From Geosiphon pyriformis (lineage: Eukaryota; Glomeromycota; Glomeromycetes; Archaeosporales; Geosiphonaceae): a DNA stretch of 64,000 nt. The position numbers and the translations under genes are program-made. Positions 10,254 to 23,875 of the stretch are shown here, in pieces. Where the stretch lies: contig JAAOMT010000512.1 in NCBI GenBank assembly GCA_016748015.1, forward strand, positions 1,374,893-1,438,892. Reading direction: 5' to 3'. The first letter of the stretch is position 1. Each line of letters starts with the position of its first letter. The notes beneath the pieces are model-generated. The model saw only the letters and a program-made list of their open reading frames with translations, searched no databases and was not told the origin of the DNA.

Positions 10254-13200
10254 ACGACATAAACGCCGGGTATAAGCTGTGCCCCTTTAACATTGCAATT
10301 GAAAATCAGGCTTCAAACGAAAGCAGAAATACCAACTAGCATTCAGGTTACAATACCAAGGGCAACGAGGCAACGGCTAACTTTCTCCTAAATAAAGATA
10401 GTTTTTTCGGGGTTATAAACTCAATTATTCTTTTGCTAATAAAAACTTAAACCTTTAATATAGAATTTAAGTTAAATTTTAAATGTCTTCTTTTGTCTAT
10501 TAGCATTTAATTTTAACTCATCTTTTAAAAAAGACTCTAATTTATTTCATGCAAAAAGATTCTCAACTTATGGGTCTTGGATAAAATTCAGGTTAGATTT
10601 AAATTGAACTTGAAAAGTTATAATTAATTACTTCAAATAACTTTTTTCAAATACCATTAAATAAATTGAGTTTTTTATTGAAGATTTTGAATATTTATAT
10701 TTCAGATTTTATCTTATTGACAAGATTTTCTATTTAATGATTATTTTATAAAAAAATGTAATAAACAGATAGAACAATTAGATTCTTTTCTCAAATACAA
10801 AAAAATACTCAAAATTTATTTAAACAACATATTTAACTAAAATCGCAAAATCAAAATATTAAAGCAGACTTTCCACCAATAAATTAGACACACTTTAAAA
10901 CAATATTAATTACACCTTCTCCTAATTATATTAATCTCAAAATTTTTAGTTATATCATTAATATTTTTCTAATTGTTTATTTTTTGATTATTTATTGCCT
11001 TTCAGTTAATCATTTTTTAAATTAGTATTATATCTTCTTATTTAAATTATAGATTACATAAATTATCAATAATACGATTCTCAGTGTAAATTCTGATAAT
11101 TTATCTACTTTGTAATAGTTATTAACCTAATAATTAATTTTTAACAAAAAATTTGTATTAAAATTAATTACCCATTTTTTAATTGTGTTATTGTGTTTTT
11201 AAAAAATTAATTAATGTAATTAATAAATTAATGTTGAAACTTAATATTTAATAAAGATAAATAATGTTGGCACCGTTTTTGGTGCGAGTTTTCTAGATAT
11301 GGTAGCCAATAGGAAATTCGTCAGGTAGTTTTGATCGGCACGGGTGGCTGGTCACGGAAATAATTAATATGCATTTTTATATCAATGTAAAAAACAAAAA
11401 TGTAAATTTTTCCATTTTTAATTAAAGCTTTACATATTTTTAAAGCTGAAATTGATATTTAATTAAATTAACTAAATTCAAAAAACATTAAATAATAAAT
11501 GTTTAAAACAAAAAATGAGTTTTTAAATATTAAATATGCAATTTGAGTATAATTAAATTTTAATAATTAGAAATTGTTTCTGAAAAATTTAATACCATAA
11601 ATTCTATACTTTAAATATTTTGAATTAAAATCAACATATTACAAAATTTAATAAGTTGAAAATTTCAAAAAATTCAATAACAGTATACAAATATTACATT
11701 TAAAAAATAATTAACATAAATATTATAAAATACTTATAAAATAAAATTATATATTGAGAAAAATAATATTTTATTATTTAAAATTTTATTTTCAACACAA
11801 TTTTTAATTAAATATATTTTTGAGCTATTATTATTTAAAGAAAAATTTTAAATATGCAACTAATACACACATAATAATAATACTTATCAATTAAAAATGC
11901 AAAACATTCGAAGATTTTGTATTAAATAGTTTAAAAACAATAACATAATAAATTAAATTAGTTTTAAATTTTGATTTTAGTAAATGAAATAAAAAATATA
12001 TAATATATAATATATAAATTTAAATAATAAAACTTTAAATTTAATAACTTAAAATATTTATTTATGCTTTGTTAAGTATAATTGAACTATTATTTACTAA
12101 AATTACTAATAATATGCATAAATTTAGTACTATTATAAATTGAAATTTGAACCAAAAATTAACATAAAATTTTAATATTAATTAGTTAATTATTGCTTAT
12201 TCAAATTGTTTATAATATTTATTTTATTAATAATTTGATTTATATAATATATCAATGTAATTAATTTTATAATTAGATTATTTATTAAACCAAATATATA
12301 TATATTAAAAATATTTAATAGTTTTTTAAAATTTACATTAATTTGCTAAATTTTTCACAAAGTAATAGAATTCAAAATTTTATTATTTAAAAATATATTA
12401 AAAATTATTTTTTTCAAAAATCTATTTTATTATATTATAAACTTTAAAATTAATTAAATATTAACTTTACAAATATTAATTAATTTACAATATGTTAGAT
12501 CTAAAAAAAATTTAAAAATACATATAAATATTTTGCAAAATTTATTTTTAATTTTTTTGAAATTAAACATAATATTATTACAATTTAAACACTTATTAAA
12601 AAAAATATAAATTATTTAACCTAAAAATTATTTAATTTGAAAATTAAAATTCTACATAAAACATTATTTTTAATTTTAAATTATTTAAATTAATTGCAAC
12701 TTTTTAAAAGTTTGAATTTTAAAAAAAACTAATGCTATTTTGCGTTAATTATTGTTTACAAAAATAAAAAATTGTTAATATACATATATACACAATAGAG
12801 TTAAGAAAGTTTGTAGTATATAAATCATAATAAAAATATTAAAACGCAATTAAAAAACAAAGTTAATATTTTTATTAACAACAATCTACAATAAAATCAA
12901 TATTTTAACAATTTAAATTTTGTATTTTAAATAATTATATTAAAATATAATAATTTATGAATGTATTTTTTAAATAAAATAAATAAATTATAAACCAATA
13001 AATTAATAGTAATTATAATTTAATTCTTTTGTATAATTAAGTATTTTTTTATTTTTTTTACATTTTTTGCTATTATTATCTTTTTTATCTTTTTTGGTTT
13101 GAAATTTATATATTATAATCTGAACTTTACAAGCCATTTTTATTCCTTAGAAATCATGTAAATAAAAGCTAATTACTATTTCTTTGACTAATAACAATCT

Positions 13201-13784
13201 ACAAATCAAAAGCTTAAACAGTTTGATCTCATTGGTTTGTATTTTTTTTGATCCCTAAAAAAAATTTTTGTATTCAAAATATTTGATTTGACGATGATTA
13301 TTGCATTTAGGCTATAAACTTTGTAGGTACTCAATTTGAGAATTTATCATTTTTTGGAATTTAAGCCTTGGTTGATGGCATGACCTCCATATATTATACA
13401 AAAATTTTTGATTGACAAATCTATTTATTGTAGATTTTTTTCACGATAAAGTAACTCCCTGCCTGGTGATAGTATTAATTATCTACTACTACAAAGCTCA
13501 AAAATAAGACCCCTGATAGTACTAAATGATCTTTTTCATCATAAAACCCGTAATCACTCGTCCCCAAACTTGGATTAAATAATCTCGAGAAACCCACCAG
13601 GAAATCGTCGAGATCTCAAAAAATATTTACAAAAAATTACAAAGATAACAACATTAAAAAGATTAAAAGAATGAAAAACCTCACCGCCATAATACTACCC
13701 AAACTCCCATCTCATATGAGTATAGAAATATAAAAATTCCTGGATTTAAGAGACCCTTCTTGAATTTACACCAAGTTTCAAGAA
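10254..13784. other. 3.5 kb AT-rich gene-poor region
   Basis: About 85% A+T, with stops in all frames. Only two short higher-GC patches stand out: 10255-10390 next to the inverted repeat, and 11260-11360, which contains a small GCACC/GGTGC hairpin. No gene, tRNA or recognisable transposon was seen. The last 300 bp is probably the 3' flank of the hydrolase gene. Confidence 0.55.
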
Positions 13785-16120
13785 TCATAATCCTACTCCA
13801 ACATCTACCGTTTCTTTTTTCGTTATCGGTATATGACCTTTTACATACCAATCACTTTCCGTTTTGTTCAAACCAATTTCTTTAGTCTCCCAATTAGCAA
13901 AGACATCCCGGTTATCATTATAGTGTTCGGGTGTCGGGGCATTAAAGGGAGAAATTGTATAGAATTGTCTCAGTTCTGGGTTACTAGATGAACGAATATT
14001 GACCCGTCGCCGTGGCCTGAGACAGATTTTAGATGATTTCAAATCAGCAGACGTTTCGATTGGGTTTGATGCTGATAATATGATTCCATCCTCTTCAGTT
14101 GAAGTAGCTTTGTCACATTTAGTAGGTAATGGTTCAGAAGGACCATAGAATGCCATCCCACTTAATTTATTGTTTAATTCTTCACAGCAACCATCTTTAA
14201 TTACAAAAGATTCTTCCTCTGAAGAACTTTCGTCCTCATAGCTCACGGTATCTTCGGCTACGGCAAATGAAGGCGTTGATTGTGAAGATCGCGAATCGGC
14301 GTATGAGCATCCGGCATTATAAAGTTCTATAGACTGGCTGGTGTTTGGCACCGAATATGCACGAGCGCATTGTTGTGCACGAATAAGATTGATATTTCGG
14401 TGATGTAGTGGAAGAACATTTTTAACCCAATAACCGGCGGCGTCAACAGCCTTTTGAGCAGGCTCAAGGAAACCGAAAGTTTGGAACACGTGGATCATAT
14501 CTGTTTAAGAACAAAGTACATGTCCCAATAAATTAAAATTTTCGCTTTTTGATGAGTAATTACAAGGATAAAAAATAAATTTTATATTTAATTTTAAAAG
14601 GTACCTTCGTAAATCTCGCATTGCACAAAGGTTGTCCCAGTTTTTTCAATTTTATCGGCCAGAAGTAAAATCTCGTCTCTGAGAACCTCAGAATCTCCAC
14701 ATTGTATTAGTATAGGAGGAAGATGATTCATGTCACCAAACAGTGGTGAAACATATGGATGAGTGATCAGATGAGAGCGTTCTTCGAAAGGGCTAAGGTA
14801 AAGACGAACAGGATGAATTGCATCTTCATCTTTGGGTTTAATGAGAATATCGAATTCCTGATTTGATTCCCAGCTGGAACAGGACATTGTCAAGTCAACC
14901 CATGGCTAAATGAAATTAGGAATATTATTTCACTAAATTTTATTTATTGAGCAAGATTCTTGTGAAAGAGACTCCCTACCGAAATTAATAAGACACCACC
15001 AGGAAGAGGCATACCCTGGTCACGCAGATAGAATATTAAGGCTAAAGCTATTAACCAAAAAAAGTAAAATTATATATCATTATATGATAGATCACGTTAC
15101 ACATCTAATAAATGAAGACAACAACTTAAATTAAAATTACTTACTTAAGCCACCGCCAGCACTGTCACCTGATACAACAATATTTTGGGGCTGTATTGCT
15201 AAGCCATTAGGGTCAGTTAAATATAAATAGGAATGAATAACGTCATGAAGACCACAAGGAAATGGACCTTCTGGCGCGAGCCTATAATTTGTGGCTAATT
15301 TTAAAGATCAAAAAAAATCAATAGAGGCTTTATCCATCGATCATATTAACAATCGATAAAAAATTATTAGATGAATACCAAATACTCTTCTTCCAGTGGC
15401 TTTTGATAACCGATAGTGCAAATCTCGATGAGTTCTGGTTGACATTACATAGTAAGCACCACCATGTATCGCCAATATTACTTTCTCATTAGACCATTTA
15501 ACATTGTTTTCGTCAATCCAAAAATGTTGCTTATTTGCCACAGAGACTTGATATTCGGTATTAATCTTACTCCACAATGATTTTTGTACTACCCATTCAC
15601 CGTCGATTTCACGAATCCCATTCTCTCTTTGATCAAGCTCTTTTAAAATCCCATTCAAACCACGATTGTAAACTTTAAAAGAAACGGGAGTAACCAAAAT
15701 ATCCGAAGGTAACAAAGGATTAGGGAAATCACATAAACGACGTATTAGTTTTACATCAGCGAGGTGGGTGTGATTAGAAAGGTTTCTCATAAAGCTGGAC
15801 ATTATTGTGACTTGGACAGGCCAAGAAGGTCGCCTTGGACCGGTCAAGTGATGAGCTAAGAAGTTTGCGGTTAGACGAGTAGCTTGCGAAGTAACTAAAC
15901 CGGCATGTTCCAGCAAGCCCCAAGTTTTATTGCCTAACCATCCTCTTGAAGTTGACTTTCGAACTACTACTTTATTATCTATTAATTTTTGTTTGAGATC
16001 ATTGACATTTGAGGAAGAGGACGAAGAATTAATAAGGTATTTTTGTTGCTTCCCAAGTTTCTCCAAGACATAATTATGAAAAGCGGTAAAATCATCAAAA
16101 TTTTGGAGTGACATTATCAT
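13785..16120 (-). CDS. HSL-type alpha/beta hydrolase (lipase/esterase)
   Basis: Five exons on the minus strand: 16120-15379, 15294-15145, 15047-14980, 14905-14605 and 14500-13785. All four introns are GT-AG and phases agree; total 1977 nt, 658 aa. The joined protein has the oxyanion-hole motif HGGAYYV (about residue 235), the junction-spanning RVFATNYRLAPEGPFP, the nucleophile motif GDSAGGGL (Ser), ISPWVDLT, the acid residue in QCGDSEVLRDE (Asp), and the catalytic His in EDMIHVFQTF across the last intron. These define the hormone-sensitive-lipase-like abhydrolase_3 family, which hydrolyses esters. The N-terminal 200 residues (GPRRPSWPVQVT region) resemble the pre-domain of fungal members. The last 200 residues are Ser/Glu-rich and probably disordered. 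All catalytic residues are present, so it should be active; the substrate is unknown. Confidence 0.93.
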
Positions 16121-18786
16121 TTCTTTTCAAACAGGATAGTTCATAAAATTTGAATAGAGTTTTTATTCAAGAGTTTTAGTGATTAATCTCGAAGACTTGA
16201 AGCCCAGGAAAAAGTTTGAGGAAGGTTGGGTTTTGTATGATTTATTCAAACCTGATTACAATCATTGTAAGTGATGAAAATATTTTAAATCATATCAGCC
16301 GATGTGCCATTTGGAAGCCACACATTACAACATACTTTACGACATTATGATCACAAACTGATCACATGGAAATTAAGGATTACATATCTATCTCTCGAAA
16401 ATAACGAGCGAGACTTGATTTGAAAATCATCTAATCCCGCGTTTACTCCTTTACCTTATTAGTGATATTCATTCAAACTCGGCGTTTCCCCCGCTTTCAA
16501 AAAGAGAAAATCTTTGTTCATTGAATATCGTTGTCGTTGTTTGTTTGAAGATTTTATCTTTGGAAACGATAAACATTGTTATTTACGTTTAACACAATTT
16601 TTGAATGCCCCAACGAATTACATTAACTTAATATGTACATCTTTGGTAGTATTGTATTACACTCGTGAGTCAAAATTTGGTAAATAAAACTTTTGTTACG
16701 AGATTTGGGAACTCCTTATATGTGGGGAAAAGATTAGATTGACCAATAATTTCATCTATTGATTTGCGTCTGGAATAATTTCGAGAATAATCGATGTGAC
16801 GCATATTTTTTATGGTAACAATTTGGTCCCCCAATAAAAGATAATCCAATTTTTAAGGCGCAGCATAAATGCAATGCAGATTCAAGAATAATGATCTATT
16901 CAAACCACCATGTGAACAATGGTTCTCAAAAAACGACATAAAACTCACAAAGTATCTATTTGAAAAAGTATTCGAGACAGTTTCCTTTTGAAGAGAACTA
17001 TTTCTCAGGCGATGTACCCAGGTAAATGGTTTATGGTTGAAAAGCTAAAATATATTGTTTTGACCATTCTGCTTAGTCATTGATATTTCAAAGAGGCTCT
17101 TAATAATACGCCAATTTCTCTCAAATTGTTAACGGCCACATTTTTCAATCCTGTTTTCCTCAATTGTTTACTTTCGCCTATTTTTTTTAGTCAAATTACA
17201 TGTTGGATTTTCCAAATTTGCCGAATATTTTTAAGGGGCAGCTGTTTTCATGTGGGAATTTTATGATAAGTCGATAATCAGCATACCGAATATACAGAGA
17301 GGCTGAGACTTTGAAATTTCATAAGTTCTGAGGAGGCTGAAAGAATGCATTCATGTGTCATTTTCTCGAAATATTGGATATGCTTATTTATAAAAAATAC
17401 ATTTTTCGCTTTCCCACGAATTTGATTTCCAAGGGGTAACTAATGTACGACTTTATTACATGTATGCAAGTCAAAGAGTCTAGAGTGAAAAACGACTTTT
17501 TTTAAGACCTATATTATAGAAAAAAAACTACTCGACGCTTAAAAAACTACATATTTACTGAAAGTCCAAAAAAAGACAGATCCTCGTAAACCTAGAAGAT
17601 TCAAGAAATAACAAGAATAAAGTATCAGCTGTGGTAAAATCATAAAGTTTTGGATCAAATTTATTACAAAAGTATTTTTGTTATCACAAATTAAAAGCCT
17701 ATTTCACTTTTTTAAAGTCATTAAGTTTTTGCATTTTAATTTTTTAAAATTTTTTATGGATTAAGAAATATCAGAATAAATGAATAAAGTCAAATTTTAT
17801 TTAAAATGTAAATTTATTTAAGTTTTTGGTTTTAACAAAATAATATAATATTATATATAAAATTCTAAAATAAAATAGCTGAACTTATTATTTATCAGTT
17901 CTACAAATTAATATACAGAAATAAATTAATCAAACGGAATTTTTAATAATTAAATGTGAAAAAATTTTATTGTAAATCTAATATGTTAAATTAAAATGAA
18001 TAGATAGAAATACAAAATTTTATAATTAAATTACAAATAAAACTTTAAAACTAATATTAATTACAACAACACAAAAACAAATTTTTAAATACAAATATTA
18101 ATTTGCTTAGTTATAAATTTTATTTTTTATTAATATATTTAAAATTAAGCAATAAAAAATAATTTTTTTACTTTAATTTAAATAAACAAATATCAATTAT
18201 TATTTTTATTCTTATTTTCAATAAGTTTTTGTTTATTTGTTATATTATTATAATTATTAAAAATATAATTATTAGTATTTTAATCTTTAATAAAATTATA
18301 TTTTAATATTAATATTCAATATTTATTAATTATATTTTTAAAATTAATTAATTAAAATTTTTTTTTAATATTTCAATATTTTATATATAATATTTAACTC
18401 GAATTTTTTTAATATTATAATTGTTAATAAATACCAATTTAATTATAAATTTTTTTATAAATAAACTTTAAATGTCTTGTAAAAAAAATTAGCAATTAAA
18501 ATAACAAGTAATATAACTTAAAAAAATTATTTAATAAATAATTAAATCATAAACATTTACTTGAATTATTAATTTTATATATTTTTATAAAAATTTTTAT
18601 TTTAAAGTGTTTTATAATCATAAATACATAATTTTTTAAGTTTTAATTATTAATATTTATTATTATTGTTTAATAAGTACAATTCAACTACTATTTAACA
18701 TATAAAAACGAACTAAGTAATTTTAACTAAATATAGTTTATGTACTTACTATATGTAACCAACCACTTAAACCAATCAAGATAATA
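16121..18786. other. upstream region of hydrolase and AT-rich transition
   Basis: 16121-17600 has moderate AT content and no protein-like frame; it should contain the hydrolase promoter. From about 17600 the sequence turns to above 85% A+T and grades into the degraded LINE. No RNA gene was recognised. Confidence 0.5.
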
Positions 18787-21700
18787 CTATATACTTATAC
18801 AAACACTTATATTATTATTTAAATTTAAAAATAACAAACAAGTTTTATGTAAACTAAAATCAACATCAAATAATTCAACAACAATAAGCAAATAAATTAT
18901 TTTTTCTGATAAAACATTAAACAATTTATGTATATTATTTAACAAAATTTCTATATTACCAATTAAATTATTTTTTTTTATATTTATCTTAAATTTAGAT
19001 CTAAATATACTATAATACTTTTTAGTTAAATAGCAGACAAAATTAATTATCATCAAAACTATATTTTTTTTTATTAAAAACCAATACAATCTTATTAATT
19101 TAATTTTTAAGAACAAACTTTTATATAAGATTATATAGATGTTTATATTTAATATATATTATAAAAAAATCCAAAGCACTAAAAACATTAAAAGAAAACA
19201 AACTCTTATCAAAAACTTCTATAATTCAATACAATTCAACAAAATCTCAGAACATATAGAAGTATCTTTCAAGCAAATAAAAACATAGTCTAATAGTTTA
19301 ATATTACTATATAATAAACAGAAAATGTTTGAATAATTTTTATTATATAGTTTTTTTTTAACTATAACCAGCAATTTTTTATAGATTATTTTCATTAAAT
19401 ATGTATATAGAGTTGTTAAAATCTTTATAAACTCAGAAAACATATAAAAATTTAGATGCTAAATTTTATCAGTATAAATCCAATTTATTTTACAAATAAA
19501 CAATTTATCAATAATATTTGAATCTGAATTTACTTTCTATTAAGCATAATAAACAGTTTAATAAATATTATAAACAAAATAACAAGCATTATTTAAAATA
19601 ATCAAACTATTAATCACAATAATTTAGTCATTATTAATATTTCTTAAATTTTTTTGATTTTTACTTATTATACCAAAATATTTTTAGACTTAATTAGATT
19701 TATTTTTTTACTTAATATTTGTTCTGAAAATTCAATAAATACTACTTAAATTTCAAATTATATGTGTCTATAACAGTTTGACTGTCTGTTTGCAAAACTA
19801 CTAAATAAATTAAAAAAACATATTTCAAAGTCAAGACAATTGTCTGCAATTCTGTTATTATTAAAAACAGTAATTTGTAAACTTTAGCACTTATTTTTAT
19901 TCTAACATTAAAAAAATAAACCATTGTTTTATTAGTTATCATTGTCATTTTCAATTTTTTCAATAAATTATTAATATAAATATTAATTACTTTAGTTTAC
20001 AATTTGTGCAAATTTTCTTAAATATTCAAAAATTTTCTTGAACACAAGAAATTTAAACAACCAAAACTAAGAACAATCTTATTAGTTCTAATAAAAAAAT
20101 TGTTTATATAAGTTGAAGTTTTTATAAATCACAATAATACTAAGTCTTTAGAACTCAATTTTTTCTAACAATAAAAAATCTTTCAATCTATTATTAATTC
20201 ATGTATGTCTAATAATCTGTCTCTAAAAGCAACTTTAAAGTGCTTTAAAAAACAAACTATATTAAAGTAATAAAAATTATCTAAAATTTTAGACATTAAA
20301 AAGTAGTTAAAAGAATAAAAAACATTAAGCAAGTTATTTATTAAAAAAATCTTGTTGTCCAAAAAAATTTTCACCATATCTGCCAAAAAATTATTTACAA
20401 GACTGATTTTTAATCTGACTGAATATTACAATAGATTTATTAACATCCAATTTGTAATTTGTAAATTTAAAAAACAGTATTTGAACAGATAACTGAAAAT
20501 TTTTATTATATTAGAAAATCCAATTATTAAAGCCATTTTGTTTTTTATTTGCACTTGCTTAAAAAATTTTAATCTATATAAGAATAAATAAAATAAAGCT
20601 TTATTAAGAAAGTTTTTTAGCAAATTAGTCTTAGATTAAAGTTTTTTTTAATCATAATATTTTATTTCTAACACATATTTTTAGCTACAAAACTAAATTG
20701 TATTTAATAATTAATTATAAATTATAAGATTACTAAAACCAAATAAGAAGATTGTTTGTTTGACAATATTTTTTTGAGCATTATATTCAAAAAAAACTTA
20801 ATATCTAAATATGTTTTAGAAAAATTTAGCTTATATGTATTTTTTATTAACAAAAAAATTCTTAAGTATTTGCGAAATTTATTATTCTTAACAATAAAAA
20901 TTGGTTAACTATTAATATATAAAGAAGCATCTATAACTTTTTGGTTAATAGAAATAGCTACTGTCTTATTAATTATAAAAAATTCACTAATAATATTCAA
21001 AATATATTGTGTTAAAGTCTGATTATTTCTTACTCAAATTATATTATCTACAAAAATACTAACTGCAAAAAAAAGATCTTTTCTTACTGATTTTTGCTCT
21101 GCTTATTTTTGTTACAAAGTTTGTAATTAATTTATATTTACATAAGTATTTATGTTTTTTTATTTTATATAAAAGATAATTATAAAAAATTCTTTAAAAA
21201 ACAATAAAAAAACTTTGCTTTAGTCCAGTTTATTAAGCATTTTATATTTATTAAATAAACCAAAATCAGTTATAATTTGATTAATTTTATTTATATGTAT
21301 GTTTTCAAAAAATCTAATAAATTTGTTATATATTTTAATATGCTTTAAACTAACCTTCAAATAATACCACCTAATTAACTTATAAGTTTTACACATATTC
21401 TATAGAACCAACTAAATCTCACAGTCTTTTTTCAAAACATTCTCTATTATTAAACCAATAGTAAATACAAAAAATTGAATTAAAGTATTTTTTAAAACCA
21501 AAAAATTGTTATTCTAAAAAACATTGAACTTATTATAAGCAAATAAAATATAATTTAACAGAATCTTAAACAAAATTTTTTTTACTATTTTAATTAGTAC
21601 AATAGACTACATATTTGTAAAAATATTATTTTAATTATAAGATTTAAAGATTATTAAAACTTATATTTTTTTTCAAAAAGCTAAAATATTATTGAAAATT

Positions 21701-23300
21701 AAATAAAAATTTAATAAATTCAAAAAACATTCTATTAATATATCATTACAATGTTTTTATAGTTTATTAAATATATTAAACAGATTAATAATCTTGTTAT
21801 TAGACAAATTATCAATTACCAAATCCAATTTATTCATACAGATTTTACTCATTACACCAAAAAAAATATTTTCTTTTATATAACTTAATAATACTTATTA
21901 GTAAGACTAAAAATCAGACAACATTAAAAACATTCTATGTTTTTTTGTTTATCTTATCATGATTTATCAATTTTATATCTTATTTTATCTGATTTCAAAA
22001 CCAATTTTTCTTCAATTACTAAATAATTCAAAACCACTTTATAAAAAACTACTTAAAAACACTTTTTATTATGCTTTTTTTATTAAAACAAAAATTTTCT
22101 ATCTGTTTTTTAATTATCTTTTTAATAAATACACTTTTGGTTACTTTTAATTTATAGTACTTAGATTTTTAATAGCTTTTCTTAACTTTTAATAAGTATT
22201 TAACAATTTTAAGATACTTTATACTATTATAATTATATTATTAATCTTAAAAGTTTTAATATTATCTAGTATTGACCAAATTTTAAAAAAACAATCAAAC
22301 TTAAACTTATTATCTAACTTTAACTTTTTTTATTAACTTAGCAATTAACAATTTCAGCCTAAAAAATTTTGAAGATTGTTTGTTTCTAAAATAATTATAC
22401 TTACTAAACTAATATCTGAAAAAAATTTTATTAGCTAAATTTATTATTATTTTTCTTAATATTTTCTATATTGCATCCAAATTTCCAAAATTTTTTGTAT
22501 TTACAAATTTATGCAGCATTTTTGATAGCTTAGCAAAAAGTATTTCTTAAAATATGTTTATTTAATTTTATTTACATTTTTTGTCTTAAATTTTTAGTAA
22601 TTTTTATTAATCTATTTGTGAATATTATTTAGATAAATATTCAAAAAACCTCTTAAATTAATCAAAACCATAACTGTTTTGTAATTTGTATTAAAAAATT
22701 TGAATATAAAATCTATTTAATAACTTGTAATTATTGACAACAAACTTTTATTTAAAAAAATATAATTAATAACTTTTTTAACTCTTTTGAAGTTGTTTTA
22801 GGTAGAAACTTTAACCAAAAAATGTTTATTAAACAAATTAACCAAACTCAATTCCAAACATTTCTTAAGATTTGCACTTTTTTAGATCTATCTTTATTGA
22901 AATTATTTTTTAATATTATAAAAAAACTAAAATATTTATTTTAACAATAAAAAAATTAATTTTAAAGACCTAATTAAATCTAATACTTACAAATATTCTA
23001 GCATACAAACCAAAAACCAGAACTAAAAGTTTATCTTTAAATAAAACATAAATTGATAAAATCTAATTAGATATTTTATTAATCTTTAAAACATACCAAA
23101 CCAAAAAATTGTTCATAATAACAACTACATTAGCATTAAAAAAGTTTTTATTTACACTAAATATAAAGATTCAGACTTTATCAAATTTATTTATAATTTA
23201 TGACTTAGTATTAAACTTTAATTTTGTTTTTATTATAATAAATATTATATTTTCAGACTTTATATATCAAAAAAAATATTATTTTGCTTAGCCAAATTGT
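18787..23300 (-). pseudogene. hypermutated LINE (non-LTR retrotransposon) relic
   Basis: Read on the minus strand, this extremely AT-rich tract still shows the order of a LINE ORF. Reverse transcriptase pieces lie near 21240-20930 (KTGLKQ, RIFYNYLL, then FVDNII at the catalytic FVDDT-like position, then INQK). A post-RT region at 20623-20426 has FKQVQIKNKMALIIGFSN. Another piece at 20386-20183 has VKIFLDNK, MSKILDN and FKVAFRDRLLD. An RNase H-like piece at 19963-19742 has TELQTIVLTLK and TDSQTVIDTYN. A possible C-terminal end is at 19116-18787 (VELFDVDFSLHKT). These resemble LINE proteins I recall from Rhizophagus. Gly, Pro, Ala, Trp and the catalytic Asp have moved to AT-rich codons (Ile, Leu, Lys, Asn) and stops are frequent. 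The 5' endonuclease half (22-23.3 kb) could not be read. Confidence 0.7.
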
Positions 23301-23320
23301 TTATTTTTTTAATATTGCAT

Positions 23321-23875
23321 TGTTACAGATGATTATTTGAGATTTTAAATCAAATAACAAACTCATAATTTGGTGCTTAATAACTGATATGATTGGTATT
23401 ATCTAAAGGTTTTAGTAATCCAAAGGTTTTAGTTGAGTCTTTTGTATAATAAACAGAGATTTAATAGAGTGCAATTCTTTTGTGATAAGTTTCCCAATTT
23501 TTTTTTTCAGCTTGGTGGCCAGTTTATTCTGGCAGTTGTGCCTTTCTGGTAAGCTATCCAATTCTTATTCTGTACTCTTCTATTTAGGTCTTTTACCAGG
23601 CTATCTGTGATGTCAATAACTCAGTGCTTAATTTTTTAATCAATTAGTAAACAAGAAACAAATAAAGAAAATAAAAATAAAGAAAAGAAAATAAAGAAAA
23701 TTAAGCCAAGACAATAAAGTTAGTATCTTGTCAATAGCTATGATCAAGAACTATTGTTTCAGTGTGATCAAATATTTAATATTATCAACATAAAGTATTG
23801 ATAGTGGGAAGAGTAATTTAGATGGTGAATAATTATTTATTAATTCTGAAAATTCTAATAGAAATATAGTAATAG
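23321..23875 (-). mobile_element. GyF 3' LTR, part 1 (A/B LTR family, reverse)
   Basis: This is the reverse complement of the 3' part of the LTR at 33350-34158. The LTR terminus appears as TGTTACAGATGATTATTTGA at 23321, and the shared tracts TTACCAGGCTATCTGTGATG and ATCAACATAAAGTATTGATA are visible. The LTR is interrupted at 23875 by GyE and resumes at 31218. Confidence 0.8.

Noticed and set aside
11260-11360. RNA gene at the GC-rich hairpin patch
   Set aside because: Only a 5-bp stem is visible and there is no tRNA, rRNA or snRNA feature.
18787-23291. Small ORFs in the AT-rich block as hypothetical genes
   Set aside because: Composition is Lys/Ile/Leu/Phe/Asn only; the minus-strand ones are LINE pieces and the plus-strand ones are shadows.
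17600-23300. Mitochondrial DNA insert, because of extreme A+T
   Set aside because: Minus-strand fragments line up in order with LINE RT and RNase H; no mitochondrial gene or tRNA was seen.
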